Shown: positions 32,105-40,122 of the stretch, piece by piece | Layout of the letters: the number at the start of each line of letters is the position of its first letter | Numbering within the stretch: the first letter of the stretch is position 1 | Origin: an uncultured Parabacteroides sp. | GTDB lineage: Bacteria; Bacteroidota; Bacteroidia; Bacteroidales; Tannerellaceae | NCBI GenBank assembly: GCA_900770835.1 | Contig: CAAGLQ010000136.1 | Coordinates: forward strand, 1-41,493 | Length of the DNA stretch: 41,493 nucleotides | Direction of reading: 5' to 3' | Notes under the pieces: generated by a model | Seen by the model: the letters and a program-made list of their open reading frames with translations, nothing else | Database searches by the model: none | Told to the model about the DNA's origin: nothing | Program-made: the position numbers and the translations under genes

Positions 32105-35056
32105 ATGATCAAGTCCTGTAAATTATTTCTATCTTGCTTCCTGCTTGCGCTGATCGCCGTGATATATGGCTGTAGCGATGATTTGTGGAGCGTCAATCAC
32201 TTGGGGTCGCAACTTACCGAGAGTGGCAATTATCGTTTGAGTAGTTTCCAACTTGACGATAATATGTGGAGTATTCCTGATTCTGTATTATGTATTGACA
32301 TAACGCTTCTTTCACACAGCGATAACAGCGAACTGCAGTTTGAGGCAAATTGCGAGCACCTCGATGGAACACACAAAATCACCATCAAGATTCCGAAAGA
32401 GTTGAATATTCCTGACAGTGATTACGACATGAGTGGATGCCTCAAGAACGGCAGGAAGTTAAATAAGTGCATCTTGGTGACCTTCCGAGATGAGATGTTT
32501 CATGCCCTTTTGGGAGCCGTGAATATATTTGGTCTTAAAAAGGGGAATGGAACCAAAGAGACGCCTTATGAGATTGCCAGTGCCGAAGATTTCCAAATCT
32601 TCCTGTATGATTTGAAGATTGACTCTACGAACCATGCGGCAAATACGTATTTTAAGCAGACTGCCAGTTTTGATGCACCGCAGCTCAGCGATGCTGTTAA
32701 AGATCAACTGTATAGAGGACAAGCCTTTGCCGGTCACTACAACGGAGGAGGAAATAGTATTAATCTGAGCTTCAGCGGTTCAGGAAACAGCGAGCAGGAT
32801 GATCATGTTGGTCTGTTCACGACCCTGCTGGATGGAGCTGACATCGACAGCGTTACGATTAGGGCCTCCATCTATAACGCTCGCAATAAGGTGGGAGCAT
32901 TGGCAGGCAATGTGTCGGGTATAGTGACTGTCAAGAATGTCAATGTCAAGGGATCCATTAATGGCAAAACTGAAATTGGCGGTTTGGTAGGAGCTGTAAA
33001 CGGCCAGTTGACGGTCAGTAACTGTGGACTCTTCTGCGCGGTAAATGGAGATGATAATGTTGGTGGTATCGCAGGATATGCCGCTAATTCCACCCTCGAT
33101 TTTTCCCATGTGAGCAATACCCTTCAAGAGACCAATGATACCCAATTTCTGGTGGAATCGATTGGAGGTATAGCCGGTGGATTGGTGGCCGGAGCGGACA
33201 ATTGTACCGTTAAATTCAGCAACGTAAAGTTGGAGCATTCGGTTTCGGCGTCGGGATTAGATATAAAAGTGATTTATGCCAAGGAAAGTGCCGGAGGTCT
33301 TGTTGGCGAGGCACGCATCACCGGAAAGAGCCAGATCATGAATTGCAAGATGGCAGCTTCGGTACGTTCTGAAAACGATTATGTAGGTGGTTTGATTGGG
33401 AAGGCCACCCTCCAAGCTGACCTGTCGGTCCAAAGTGATTCCGTTCATTCTCCTATTATCGGCAAACAGTATGTTGGAGGTTTCTTCGGACATTTGACCA
33501 GCAATGGCCATTTGTCACTCTCTTCACAGCCAGGATCCAATTGTATCGGCCAATGCAAAAACGGACATGTGGAAGTCAGCGGCGAGCAATGTGTAGGTGG
33601 GCTGTTCGGTTATCTCGAAGGCAAGATTCAGGCCTCGGATAGCCATGAGATCAATGTCAATGTCACCGCGAAGCAACATAATGCCGGTGGCATCGTTGGC
33701 TATTTGAAGGACAATGAGCTTGCAGCAGAACATTTTGTGCTTGATAAGTCTATGAACGTGGAAGGTCTCCAAGCAATCGGTGGCCTTGTGGGGTTTGCCG
33801 AAAACTGCACCATCAAAGGAGGCATCGGCGACATCAGCTTTGATAAAGGCATTCCCTCTCCTGAAAGTTTTAGCAGCAGTTTCCCTGGCATCGTCAGATG
33901 CGACAGTACCAAAACAGGTGACCGCATGGGTGGCATCGTGGGATATGCAAAAAATACGTCTATCCAAAACATCTGTTGCACCGGTCAAGTGAAAGGCACC
34001 GGGCGTGTGGGTGGTATCGTAGGTTATTTGGAGGACAGTGGAAACGGAACGCTGAGCAACTGTGTCAGCCATATGAGCGACATCAACGTGGAGGGCGATG
34101 AAATCGGAGGCATAGCAGGTATGATTCAGATTGCGACAAACATCACCGCTGTTTACAGTAAGTTGATAAACTATACCAAGGTAACAGGCTATAATTACAC
34201 GGGAGGTGTGATCGGCCACATTACTCCGCTGGGTAAAACAAGTACCTTCACGTTGGATTATTCTGTGAATACGGGTGATGTCAGCGGCACAGTGAATGTA
34301 GGTGGTGTCATAGCCTATCTCAACCACGATGAAGGGAATGCGCGAGGTGCAGACATGAAGGTGACCAACTGTGCCAACTATGGCCCTATTTCCAACACCG
34401 GCAAGGGCAATGTTGGAGGAATAATGGGACATGGTAATCGTGCTCACATGATTGTGATGCACTGCGCTAATCACGGTTCGGTTTCCGGCGGTTCCCAAGC
34501 CTCCAAAGTTGGTGGTATTGTTGGGCGTATTGGTCACGATAGCGGTACGTTTTATTTAGGTGAGAACATGGAAATGGCCTATTGTTGCAATCGAGGTACC
34601 ATTACCGCCGACAACAAAGACTCTCATGTAGGTGGTCTCGCTGGCTATCAGGAGGAGGGGCACGAATTCGACGCTACGCATTGGATGACTCACGACTGCT
34701 ACAATGCTGGTGATGTGACAGCCAATACGAATGCGGATACGGGTGGCGTTCTTGGCTGTATCGATCATTATGGAGAAATCGTGCGTTGCATCAACTGGGG
34801 ATCGGTGAGCCATGGTAACGGAGTGCTCGGCACACATCACGGTACTATTTATTACCACCATGATTTGTATTACCTCAAGGATTCAGGCAAGGGGTGGAAG
34901 AGCACTAAATTTGAGAATAAGGACAAGAAGAATAGCTCGACATTCAAGAATTTCGATTTTGATAAGACATGGAGTATTGACTCGGATGACAAAATGAACG
35001 ATGGCTATCCGTACTTGCAAAACTGTTTCTTCCAGTCGGTTTATTTCAGCAAATAA
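32105..35056 (+). CDS. second large GLUG-repeat lipoprotein
   Basis: This 983-residue lipoprotein (lipobox V-I-Y-G-C at Cys23, then S-D-D) consists of an N-terminal ~150-residue β-rich region followed by about fifteen or more GLUG-type repeats with the core V/I-G-G-I/L-V/A/I-G, from V-G-A-L-A-G through T-G-G-V-L-G near the C-terminus. Each is followed by an Asn/Cys turn. The repeats imply a long parallel β-helix on the cell surface. Unlike its neighbour it has no hydrophobic insertion. It starts 1 base after that gene, so the two are translated together and are probably a paired surface structure. The ligand (glycan, host protein or other bacteria) is not evident. A strong terminator follows. 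Confidence 0.82.
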   Translation: MIKSCKLFLSCFLLALIAVIYGCSDDLWSVNHLGSQLTESGNYRLSSFQLDDNMWSIPDSVLCIDITLLSHSDNSELQFEANCEHLDGTHKITIKIPKELNIPDSDYDMSGCLKNGRKLNKCILVTFRDEMFHALLGAVNIFGLKKGNGTKETPYEIASAEDFQIFLYDLKIDSTNHAANTYFKQTASFDAPQLSDAVKDQLYRGQAFAGHYNGGGNSINLSFSGSGNSEQDDHVGLFTTLLDGADIDSVTIRASIYNARNKVGALAGNVSGIVTVKNVNVKGSINGKTEIGGLVGAVNGQLTVSNCGLFCAVNGDDNVGGIAGYAANSTLDFSHVSNTLQETNDTQFLVESIGGIAGGLVAGADNCTVKFSNVKLEHSVSASGLDIKVIYAKESAGGLVGEARITGKSQIMNCKMAASVRSENDYVGGLIGKATLQADLSVQSDSVHSPIIGKQYVGGFFGHLTSNGHLSLSSQPGSNCIGQCKNGHVEVSGEQCVGGLFGYLEGKIQASDSHEINVNVTAKQHNAGGIVGYLKDNELAAEHFVLDKSMNVEGLQAIGGLVGFAENCTIKGGIGDISFDKGIPSPESFSSSFPGIVRCDSTKTGDRMGGIVGYAKNTSIQNICCTGQVKGTGRVGGIVGYLEDSGNGTLSNCVSHMSDINVEGDEIGGIAGMIQIATNITAVYSKLINYTKVTGYNYTGGVIGHITPLGKTSTFTLDYSVNTGDVSGTVNVGGVIAYLNHDEGNARGADMKVTNCANYGPISNTGKGNVGGIMGHGNRAHMIVMHCANHGSVSGGSQASKVGGIVGRIGHDSGTFYLGENMEMAYCCNRGTITADNKDSHVGGLAGYQEEGHEFDATHWMTHDCYNAGDVTANTNADTGGVLGCIDHYGEIVRCINWGSVSHGNGVLGTHHGTIYYHHDLYYLKDSGKGWKSTKFENKDKKNSSTFKNFDFDKTWSIDSDDKMNDGYPYLQNCFFQSVYFSK

Positions 35057-35063
35057 TCAATTC

Positions 35064-35103
35064 AAGAGCGTGCGTCATCCCTAAATATGCGCACGCTCTT
35101 TTC
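35064..35103. terminator. intrinsic terminator after the GLUG operon
   Basis: AAGAGCGTGCG (35064-35074) and CGCACGCTCTT (35090-35100) form a perfect 11-bp stem with a 15-base loop. The plus strand reads T-rich after it, and the opposite side starts with A's, so it may also serve the convergent regulator gene ending at 35116. Confidence 0.85.
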
Positions 35104-35115
35104 CTAAATAATCTT

Positions 35116-35670
35116 TCAAATCTCGGATAGGGGAATGCGATTGTTGGTCTGCATTTCTCGCATCATTTTTGGGGTCATACCGGTGATCTGCTTGAACTGC
35201 GCTGAGAAATGAGCCGGAGAACTATACCCTAACATATAGGCAATCTCGCTTGTTGAATGTTGATTGTAGCGAAGCAGCTCTTTGGCGTACTCGATGCGGT
35301 GCAAAATGGCGTATCGCTCAAGGGTGATGCCTTTCACTTCGCTGAAAAGCTTGCTGAGCAAGCTATATTCCTTATGCAAACGGGAGCTGAGGTAATCGGA
35401 TATTTTGGGTCGCTCACCCTTCATCCTTACCCATTCGATGATGCAAATGCGTGTCTGCTCTACCAGCCGCGAACGGGGGTCGTCGAGCAGTTCGAAGCCC
35501 ATTTGCGACAATTGCTCCGAGAGGTTAGCTTTCTGTTGTTCATCAAGCTCTTCCGCTATCTCGGCCTCTCCTAAATTCACCACTGCGGGAGTAAGGCCTG
35601 TGGAGATGAGAATTGTCCTCACCGCCATGATGCAGCGAGGGCAAACCATATTCTTGATGTACAGTTTCAT
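35116..35670 (-). CDS. AraC-type regulator with N-terminal HMA-like metal-binding domain
   Basis: I start at the ATG at 35670 (M-K-L-Y-I-K-N-M-V-C-P-R-C), one base after the stop of the permease gene; a longer frame runs back inside that gene. The 184-residue protein begins with an HMA-like ~70-residue domain holding a C-P-R-C pair (Cys10, Cys13) and ends with an AraC double HTH (T-S-E-I-A-Y-M-L-G-Y-S-S-P-A-H-F-S-A-Q-F). This combination suggests a metal-responsive regulator (Cu, Zn or similar), probably controlling the permease before it. Common in Bacteroidetes next to such permeases. Metal identity is inference. Confidence 0.83.
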   Translation of the reverse strand: MKLYIKNMVCPRCIMAVRTILISTGLTPAVVNLGEAEIAEELDEQQKANLSEQLSQMGFELLDDPRSRLVEQTRICIIEWVRMKGERPKISDYLSSRLHKEYSLLSKLFSEVKGITLERYAILHRIEYAKELLRYNQHSTSEIAYMLGYSSPAHFSAQFKQITGMTPKMMREMQTNNRIPLSEI

Positions 35671-35671
35671 C

Positions 35672-36898
35672 TTAGCAGGAGCATTTGAATCCGACCTCTT
35701 CAATCGCTTTGCGGATGGATTCGTCGGAAACGGAGCCCTCCACTTGGGCCTCACCTGTTTCTAAACAAACTGTGGCAGCGGTTACTCCCTCTACGCCAAG
35801 GATGGCCTTCTCGGCAGACATGCGGCAATGGTTGCAGTTCATGCCCTCGATGTGATATACTTTCATATTTTCTGATGGTTTAATCGTATGGTTTTGTCTT
35901 TTCTTGAACTTATCGATCACTAACGCATGGAGAAGCAACAGGGCCAACAGGGCCGTAGATGCCCAGGAGATCCAAGTAGCCCCTTGCTCACAACAGGCCT
36001 CCTTCGCAATCAGCCGGCCGGTGAAATCTATCATTTGATGGAATTGCAGGAAGTCAATAAGGCAGCCAAACGTGACGGATCCCACGATGATGGAGAAAAG
36101 ATAGACTGCCATAGAGCGTCCGCCCAATCCCTTCTTGACAACCAGTATGGACGCCAGATTGCAGGCAGGGCCGGCCATGAGGAGCACGAGCGCCGCCCCA
36201 GGGGTCAAGCCTTTCAGCATAAGCGCCACCGCAATGGGGATGCTACCTGTCGCACAGACATACATCGGTATGGAGACGCAAAGCACCAACAGCATCGAGG
36301 CCCAGGTGTTGCCCTCGAAAACGGTAAACCATTCAGTAGGAACACAGGTGGTGATCAGCGCGGCGACCAGCAACCCAAGCACCAACCAGCGACCGATGTC
36401 TTGCATCATATCGACAAATCCATACCGCAATGCCTCCACAAGGCGATGCCAGAAACGGGTATCTTTCTGCTCGTTGGCTACTTGATGACTCTCTTTTAGA
36501 TCGTCTTTCCCATCAATCGCAGTAGCCATAAAGCCACCCAAAAGCGCCGTCAACAAGGCGGCAAAGGGCCTGACAAGGGCAAAGGGCAACCCCATCAATC
36601 CATAAGTGGCGATGATGCTGTCCACCCCCGTCTGTGGCGTGGCGATCAGAAACGACACCACCGCCCCCCGAGAGGCTCCCTCCTTGCGCAACGACATGGC
36701 TGTAGGGATGACACCGCAGGAACATAATGGCAAAGGTATGCCGAACAGGGCGGCATTCACCACCGAACGGAAACGACCTGCGGCCAAATAATGGCCAAAG
36801 AATTTACCGGGTATGAACGCATGCATCAAACCGGCTAACAGGAAACCCAACAGCAGGTAGGGCGACATTTCAAATACCAGTGAGCTGAACTGATCCAT
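35672..36898 (-). CDS. SO_0444/UPF0718-type metal efflux permease with C-terminal HMA domain
   Basis: I start at ATG 36898 (M-D-Q-F-S-S-L), giving 408 residues and avoiding an unlikely N-terminal extension. About ten hydrophobic segments form a permease of the UPF0718 / SO_0444 Cu/Zn efflux family, with the hallmark P-L-P-L-C-S-C-G-V-I-P and the matching inner segment M-A-G-P-A-C-N-L-A-S. The last ~65 residues are a complete HMA domain with G-M-N-C-N-H-C, and the protein ends in K-C-S-C, another possible metal ligand set. Function: export of a soft metal ion across the inner membrane, with the HMA domain capturing it. It forms a two-gene operon with the HMA-AraC regulator. Confidence 0.85.
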   Translation of the reverse strand: MDQFSSLVFEMSPYLLLGFLLAGLMHAFIPGKFFGHYLAAGRFRSVVNAALFGIPLPLCSCGVIPTAMSLRKEGASRGAVVSFLIATPQTGVDSIIATYGLMGLPFALVRPFAALLTALLGGFMATAIDGKDDLKESHQVANEQKDTRFWHRLVEALRYGFVDMMQDIGRWLVLGLLVAALITTCVPTEWFTVFEGNTWASMLLVLCVSIPMYVCATGSIPIAVALMLKGLTPGAALVLLMAGPACNLASILVVKKGLGGRSMAVYLFSIIVGSVTFGCLIDFLQFHQMIDFTGRLIAKEACCEQGATWISWASTALLALLLLHALVIDKFKKRQNHTIKPSENMKVYHIEGMNCNHCRMSAEKAILGVEGVTAATVCLETGEAQVEGSVSDESIRKAIEEVGFKCSC

Positions 36899-36937
36899 AT
36901 TATATATTATATGTAGTATGTAGTTATATTTTGCGGG

Positions 36938-36945
36938 CAAAAATA
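36938..36945 (-). promoter_or_regulatory. -7 box of the metal permease operon
   Basis: On the minus strand TATTTTTG fits TAnnTTTG and is 40 bases before the permease ATG. A TTTG lies 14 bases upstream, short of the usual spacing, so control by an activator is possible. Confidence 0.35.
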
Positions 36946-36992
36946 CAAATTGTCCGCCGCAAACTGTTACATAATTTGGGAATAGATTTATA

Positions 36993-37766
36993 TCAATAAT
37001 TCAGCCACAGCCGGAAGGCGGAGGCTTTGCCCTCGCTGATGAGGATGTCGGTCTTAAAAGGGGGATGCACGATGACCTTGATACGCCCCTTGAAGTAGGG
37101 GATGGCCCGGTCGATGGCATCCACGTTGAGGATCATCTGCCGATTGACTCGGAAGAACTGCTCGGGATCTAATTGTTCCTCCAATTTATTCAAGGAGAGA
37201 TCCACGATGTGCTCCCGTCCGTTGGGCGTGACCGCGAAGGTGGTGCGCTCTTCCGAATAGAAATAGGCCACGTCTTCCACTCGCAACGACCAGAATTCGT
37301 TGACTCCGGAGATAAGGAATCGACTGCGATAGCGCCGCTCCGGGTGTTTCAACGCCTCCAACAGGATCTCCATGTATTTCTCCGATTGCAGCCAGGCCTG
37401 CTGGTGGAGGCTCTCATATTTGGCGATGGCCTCCGAGAGCCGTTGCTCATCCACCGGCTTGAGTATGTAGTCGATGCTATTGACGGAGAAGGCACGGATG
37501 GCATATTGATCGTAGGCGGTCGTGAAGATGACTGCTGATTGGGGCTTGACGGCCGACAGCAGGTCAAAGGCATCTCCGTCGGTGAGGTGTATGTCGAGGA
37601 AAATCAACTCCGGATGGGGATGAGTAGCGAACCACTCCACCGCATCGTCCACACTTCCGGGAATGATCTCGATGTCCCACTCCGGGCGCAGCGACGAGAT
37701 TGTGGCATGCAGGAGGCGTGCCGCAGGAATCTCATCTTCGATAATGATCGCATGTAGCTTACTCAT
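36993..37766 (-). CDS. LytTR-family response regulator
   Basis: This 257-residue protein has an N-terminal receiver with acidic residues Glu10-Asp11, phospho-acceptor Asp58 in L-I-F-L-D-I-H, and Lys103 of L-K-P. The C-terminal LytTR DNA-binding domain is about 150-255 (F-R-V-N-R-Q-M-I-L-N-V-D-A-I-D-R-A, preceded by V-A-Y-F-Y-S-E-E-R-T). The start codon overlaps the stop of the kinase gene by 4 bases (ATGA), so the two form a pair. Located at the end of an RND efflux operon, it probably controls that operon. Confidence 0.93.
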   Translation of the reverse strand: MSKLHAIIIEDEIPAARLLHATISSLRPEWDIEIIPGSVDDAVEWFATHPHPELIFLDIHLTDGDAFDLLSAVKPQSAVIFTTAYDQYAIRAFSVNSIDYILKPVDEQRLSEAIAKYESLHQQAWLQSEKYMEILLEALKHPERRYRSRFLISGVNEFWSLRVEDVAYFYSEERTTFAVTPNGREHIVDLSLNKLEEQLDPEQFFRVNRQMILNVDAIDRAIPYFKGRIKVIVHPPFKTDILISEGKASAFRLWLNY

Positions 37767-38824
37767 GATATAAGGGGTATTTTGACGGTGAAGACCGCGG
37801 TTTCTTGTAGGATGATCATCTCTTTCTCAGACAGCAAGCGGCAACGATTGGAGAGGTTTCTCAGTCCGATGCCGGAGGAGGTTGAGGCCGCCGCTCTCTT
37901 TTTCTTGGGAGAGATCGGGTTGCTCACTACCAAGTATTCCTGCTCCACGGCGATGTGGATGGTCATGGGCTTCGCCGCTGAGATGGAGTTGTGTTTGATC
38001 ACGTTTTCCACCAGGAGTTGCAGGGTAAGTGGCGGAAGTTGTCGCTCCATGTAGTCGGCAAGGATGTGGCACTCGCAATGGATGCAATCGCCCAAACGTA
38101 CTTTATGGAGGAAAAGGTAGGCATTCATGAAGGCCAACTCCTCCTTGACAGTCATGAGGTTTCGGTCTTGGCATTGCAAAACGTAGCGATAGACCGAGGA
38201 GAGGTTTTGCGTGAAGCTGACGGCGTTGTCGGGGTTGTATTTGATCTCGGCGATCAGCGTGTTCAGGCTGTTGAACAGGAAATGGGGATTCAGTTGGTTC
38301 TGCAAGGCGGTATATTTGGCCTGCGCATTCTCCATTTGCAGCTTCGTGGCCTCTTGTCGCAAGAGCCAGTTGGCTTGCAGCGTGCGGTTGGCGAGGAGCA
38401 GGCCGACGACCACCATCTCTATCATCCATACGACCAATAGCAGTTTCCACCCGCTGGGCGAGAAATTGAAGATAGGCTCCACATCCGCCAAGACTTTGGC
38501 CGTGACAAACAGCCCATAGTTCAACAAAAGGAACAGGAAGATGACGCTCAGGTAGGTCATGGTGATCTTCCGTTTCCGATAGGCGTGGAGCGCATATTGC
38601 CGATCCACCCATTCCGACAATCGGAGGGTAGAGAAGCCCACGAGATTGAACGCTAACAGCGTAAACACCACCGCTCCCCACGAGGAGAGCGCCTCGGCTG
38701 CCTGCGGGGAGAAGTCGGTATAGTTGACAATCAGGAAATAGGAGAACAGTCCCAATCCCGAGAACAACAGCGTGTATATGATCGTAGTTCCTCTCATCGG
38801 GCGAAAGGTACGACAATTTTCCAT
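37763..38824 (-). CDS. LytS/YpdA-type membrane sensor histidine kinase
   Basis: This 353-residue protein has four transmembrane segments in the first ~145 residues and no large sensory domain. A His_kinase domain follows with N-Q-L-N-P-H-F-L-F-N-S-L-N (phospho-acceptor His181), and the C-terminal ATPase has L-V-E-N-V-I-K-H-N and G-I-G-L-R-N-L. It is the partner of the LytTR regulator with which it overlaps by 4 bases. It starts 3 bases after the TolC gene, so kinase and regulator are the tail of the efflux operon. It may sense membrane or lipid stress; the signal is not visible. A second in-frame ATG ten codons on is possible. Confidence 0.9.
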   Translation of the reverse strand: MENCRTFRPMRGTTIIYTLLFSGLGLFSYFLIVNYTDFSPQAAEALSSWGAVVFTLLAFNLVGFSTLRLSEWVDRQYALHAYRKRKITMTYLSVIFLFLLLNYGLFVTAKVLADVEPIFNFSPSGWKLLLVVWMIEMVVVGLLLANRTLQANWLLRQEATKLQMENAQAKYTALQNQLNPHFLFNSLNTLIAEIKYNPDNAVSFTQNLSSVYRYVLQCQDRNLMTVKEELAFMNAYLFLHKVRLGDCIHCECHILADYMERQLPPLTLQLLVENVIKHNSISAAKPMTIHIAVEQEYLVVSNPISPKKKRAAASTSSGIGLRNLSNRCRLLSEKEMIILQETAVFTVKIPLIS

Positions 38825-38827
38825 CTC

Positions 38828-40120
38828 TTAATAGCGATTTAGGGCTTTCAGTAGCTTGGTGTATTGATTTTGTGCCGCCACCTTAGCCTGTACATGGTTC
38901 AACTGGGCCACTTGGCGATAGGTTTGCGCGTCGATCACCTCGATGATTGCTGATTTCCCCTCGTCATACCGCTCCAAAGCCAATGACTCATTCTTGCGAG
39001 CCTTGTCGAGCGAGTTGGCGGTCAGGTTGACCTGCTCCATCGCTTTGCGCAGCGAGTTGCGCGCTGTCTGGATCTCCAGTTCTACGTTGTCGCTCACCCG
39101 GTTCAGTTGATCGGTGGCCATATCTACCTTGAGTGCTGAGGCCCGTTTCTCATTTTTCCGCTTGCCCCATTCGAACAGCGGAACGGAGACCTTGGCGAAT
39201 ACGGCATAATTGGGGTCGAGGTCGGAACGGAAGTTGTAGCCCGGTGAGGAATAGCTGCCATCCACCCCGACGTAGAACTGTGGGAGGTATTTAGCGCTGG
39301 TCAGCTTCTTCTCGCTTTGGGTAATCCTTACCTGCTCCTCGGCGATCTTCAACGCCGGTGTAGCCGCACCATTGTCACTCCAAAGCGACAGGTCGTCCAC
39401 AGTCACTATCGCCACACTATCGTCCACCTCAGTCGGGGTTTGCAGCTCGACGCCGATCAGTGAGTTGAGTGCCATCAAACCATTCTCTCGGCTCTCCAAG
39501 GCTTGTAGGTACTGATATTCTGCCTCGTTGCCCTTCACCTCTACCATCAGCAGGTCCTGCGGATCGGTCAAGCCAGCCTCCACCCGTTCGCGGATGGTTT
39601 GCGTCAGCGAGGCGATGGAGTGGCGGTAGTCATCCATGATGCGGGCGATCTCCGTGCGAGCTACGGTGTTCCAATACTGCAAGTCGGTTTGCAGGTAGAT
39701 ACCGGTGCGGATATACTCTTCCTGATAGCTACTGACGTTATGCCGGTATTTGGCCATCCGGATCGTTTCCAGCAGTCGTCCACCCGTATAGATGGGCTGC
39801 ACCAGTGAGAGGGAGGTGCCATATTTCAAGTCTTTGCCCACGAAGGTGACGGGGCTGGCCATCGAGGGTAGATCCAAAGTGAGTTGATAAGGATTACCCA
39901 CGTATTGGAAGTTGGCTTCTCCCGTCAATTTGGGATAGAGATCCTTTTGTGCCGCCTTCTCTAACTCCAAACTAACGGCGATGTTTTTATCCGCGGCTTT
40001 CAGGTCATGGCTGTATGCGACAGCCATAGACCTGTATTTCTCCAGCAGTGGATGCGGCTGAGCGATTGCCGTGGATGTAATAAAAAGAGAAATTAGAAAT
40101 AATCCTATTTTGGTTGTCAT
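38828..40120 (-). CDS. TolC-type outer membrane efflux protein
   Basis: I start at ATG 40120; a TTG two codons upstream overlaps the RND stop and is less likely. The 430-residue product has a signal peptide (I-G-L-F-L-I-S-L-F-I-T-S-T-A-I-A-Q) and the duplicated coiled-coil/β-barrel pattern of outer membrane efflux proteins, with G-Y-N-F-R-S-D-L-D-P-N-Y-A-V-F-A-K-V-S-V-P-L-F-typed strands shared by the family. It provides the exit duct for the RND pump encoded directly before it (2 bases between stop and start). Substrate is unknown. Confidence 0.88.
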   Translation of the reverse strand: MTTKIGLFLISLFITSTAIAQPHPLLEKYRSMAVAYSHDLKAADKNIAVSLELEKAAQKDLYPKLTGEANFQYVGNPYQLTLDLPSMASPVTFVGKDLKYGTSLSLVQPIYTGGRLLETIRMAKYRHNVSSYQEEYIRTGIYLQTDLQYWNTVARTEIARIMDDYRHSIASLTQTIRERVEAGLTDPQDLLMVEVKGNEAEYQYLQALESRENGLMALNSLIGVELQTPTEVDDSVAIVTVDDLSLWSDNGAATPALKIAEEQVRITQSEKKLTSAKYLPQFYVGVDGSYSSPGYNFRSDLDPNYAVFAKVSVPLFEWGKRKNEKRASALKVDMATDQLNRVSDNVELEIQTARNSLRKAMEQVNLTANSLDKARKNESLALERYDEGKSAIIEVIDAQTYRQVAQLNHVQAKVAAQNQYTKLLKALNRY

Positions 40121-40122
40121 AA

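Noticed and set aside
33524..34537. Long minus-strand frame of 337 codons inside the second GLUG gene
   Set aside because: It is the antisense shadow of a repetitive Gly/Asn-rich coding region; it has no recognisable domain and the plus strand encodes a clear lipoprotein with terminator.
38103..38816. Minus-strand frame of 237 codons overlapping the sensor kinase
   Set aside because: Same strand but another phase; the kinase frame has the H-F-L-F-N and ATPase motifs, this one has none.
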